A stretch of 6,634 nt of DNA from Thiomargarita sp. (GTDB lineage Bacteria; Pseudomonadota; Gammaproteobacteria; Beggiatoales; Beggiatoaceae). Position numbers and translations under genes: made by a program. The notes under the pieces are model-generated. The model saw only the letters and a program-made list of their open reading frames with translations. It was not told where the DNA came from and searched no databases. Position 1 is the stretch's first letter. Every line of letters begins with the position of its first letter. The stretch is from positions 1-6,634 of the forward strand of contig DYNO01000023.1 of the NCBI GenBank assembly GCA_020721025.1. The letters are read 5' to 3'. Positions 6,077 through 6,634 of this stretch are shown here, piece by piece.

Positions 6077-6634
6077 TTAAATACGCAAGAAGCCCAATTC
6101 AAAAACTTGTGGCTGTAATTTTTCAGTGAGTGTTTTGTAAACTTGTTCAAATTCACTGAAATCGACTGGTTTAAAATCACCGCTGTCATTTCTTTTTTTC
6201 AGCGCATTGCGGATTTGATACCAACCGACATCAGGGCGATTTAATTTCAATTCCTCGCGCACGTTTCGCCCGTCGGTATGAGAAAAATAGGCTTTCCATA
6301 ATTCCCGCCCGGCATTTAAAACCGCTGTTGCTTGTTTCGATAATTGTTTGTTCTTGAGATATTGCACCATAAAATCTGATTCAAATCTGCCAGTTGCATT
6401 CACTTCGCTTTCTGTGAAAGGAATAAAATGATTCACAATTGACCATTTTTTGCCATTCCATTCTAAATCATTCGCACTCGCTGTCAAATTGCTGCCATTG
6501 AACAACATCCAGATGAGACAATCGTGTTGAAATTCAGCCGTTAATGGTTGAGTGGGTTGTAAAAATTGGTCGCGATCATTGAGCCAAGTCGGTTTAATTA
6601 AACGTCTGACCGAGAAAACAATCGCCGCTTGCCA
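6077..6634 (-). CDS. C-terminal part of a large protein, probably an Eco57I-like DNA methylase
   Basis: The last 185 codons are in the window. The frame is open to the right edge, so the start lies outside, and the Met at 6508 is internal. The visible part includes FSVRRLIKPTWLNDRDQFLQ (7-26 of the fragment), then CLIWMLFNGSNLTAS, LEWNGKKWSIVNHFIPFTESEV, a block around RFESDFMVQYLKNKQLS, and the end KLQPQVFELGFLRI. A segment with 'FNGSN...WNGKKWSIVNHFIPF' followed by a helical tail resembles, from memory, the C-terminal end of large Eco57I/Type IIG- or PglX-like methylase proteins annotated in defence islands. No catalytic motif is visible here, so this assignment is inference. It could also be an uncharacterised defence-associated protein. 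It is co-directional with the endonuclease and methyltransferase genes, 117 bases upstream of them. Whether it belongs to the same system is unknown. Confidence 0.5.
   Translation of the reverse strand, partial: WQAAIVFSVRRLIKPTWLNDRDQFLQPTQPLTAEFQHDCLIWMLFNGSNLTASANDLEWNGKKWSIVNHFIPFTESEVNATGRFESDFMVQYLKNKQLSKQATAVLNAGRELWKAYFSHTDGRNVREELKLNRPDVGWYQIRNALKKRNDSGDFKPVDFSEFEQVYKTLTEKLQPQVFELGFLRI

Noticed and set aside
5953..6189. A 78-codon minus-strand frame spanning the end of the large gene and the gap before the endonuclease gene
   Set aside because: It starts inside the confidently coding end of the large gene in another frame, has no recognisable features and runs into the endonuclease start. 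It is most likely chance.

Overview
The window looks like a chromosomal piece of a gammaproteobacterium. The main evidence is a full-length HscA whose N-terminus (MALLQISEPG...) closely resembles the E. coli protein, together with a tRNA-Val(GAC) gene that encodes its own CCA end. The moderate GC content and the mix of hybrid sensor kinase fragments and hydrogenase maturation genes would suit a sulfur-oxidising Thiotrichales-type organism (Beggiatoa or Thiothrix relatives). That genus-level guess is inference only.

Left part (1-1592, plus strand): the 3' end of a GAF/histidine-kinase gene is followed by a tight hypC-hypA pair. HypC and HypA are accessory proteins for [NiFe]-hydrogenase maturation: HypC carries the Fe(CN)2CO group and HypA delivers nickel. 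No hydrogenase structural gene and no other hyp gene is visible.

Middle (1640-3750, minus strand): hscA, the Hsp70 chaperone of Fe-S cluster assembly, is followed by tRNA-Val with its own promoter and a Rho-independent terminator. hscA stands without hscB or fdx beside it, unlike the usual iscRSUA-hscBA-fdx operon.

Right part (3874-6634, minus strand): this is a more AT-rich defence module of three co-directional genes. In transcription order they are the 3' end of a large protein that resembles the C-terminus of big Eco57I-like DNA methylases, a 222-residue PD-(D/E)xK restriction endonuclease, and a 474-residue N6-adenine DNA methyltransferase that overlaps the endonuclease gene by 8 bases. 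The last two form a compact Type II-like restriction-modification system of unknown specificity. It lies directly upstream of hscA, where hscB would normally be, so it may have been inserted there. No gene-free stretch exceeds 300 bases. The longest gaps (3751-3873, 1759-1893, 5960-6076) hold only the regulatory elements listed, or nothing recognisable.
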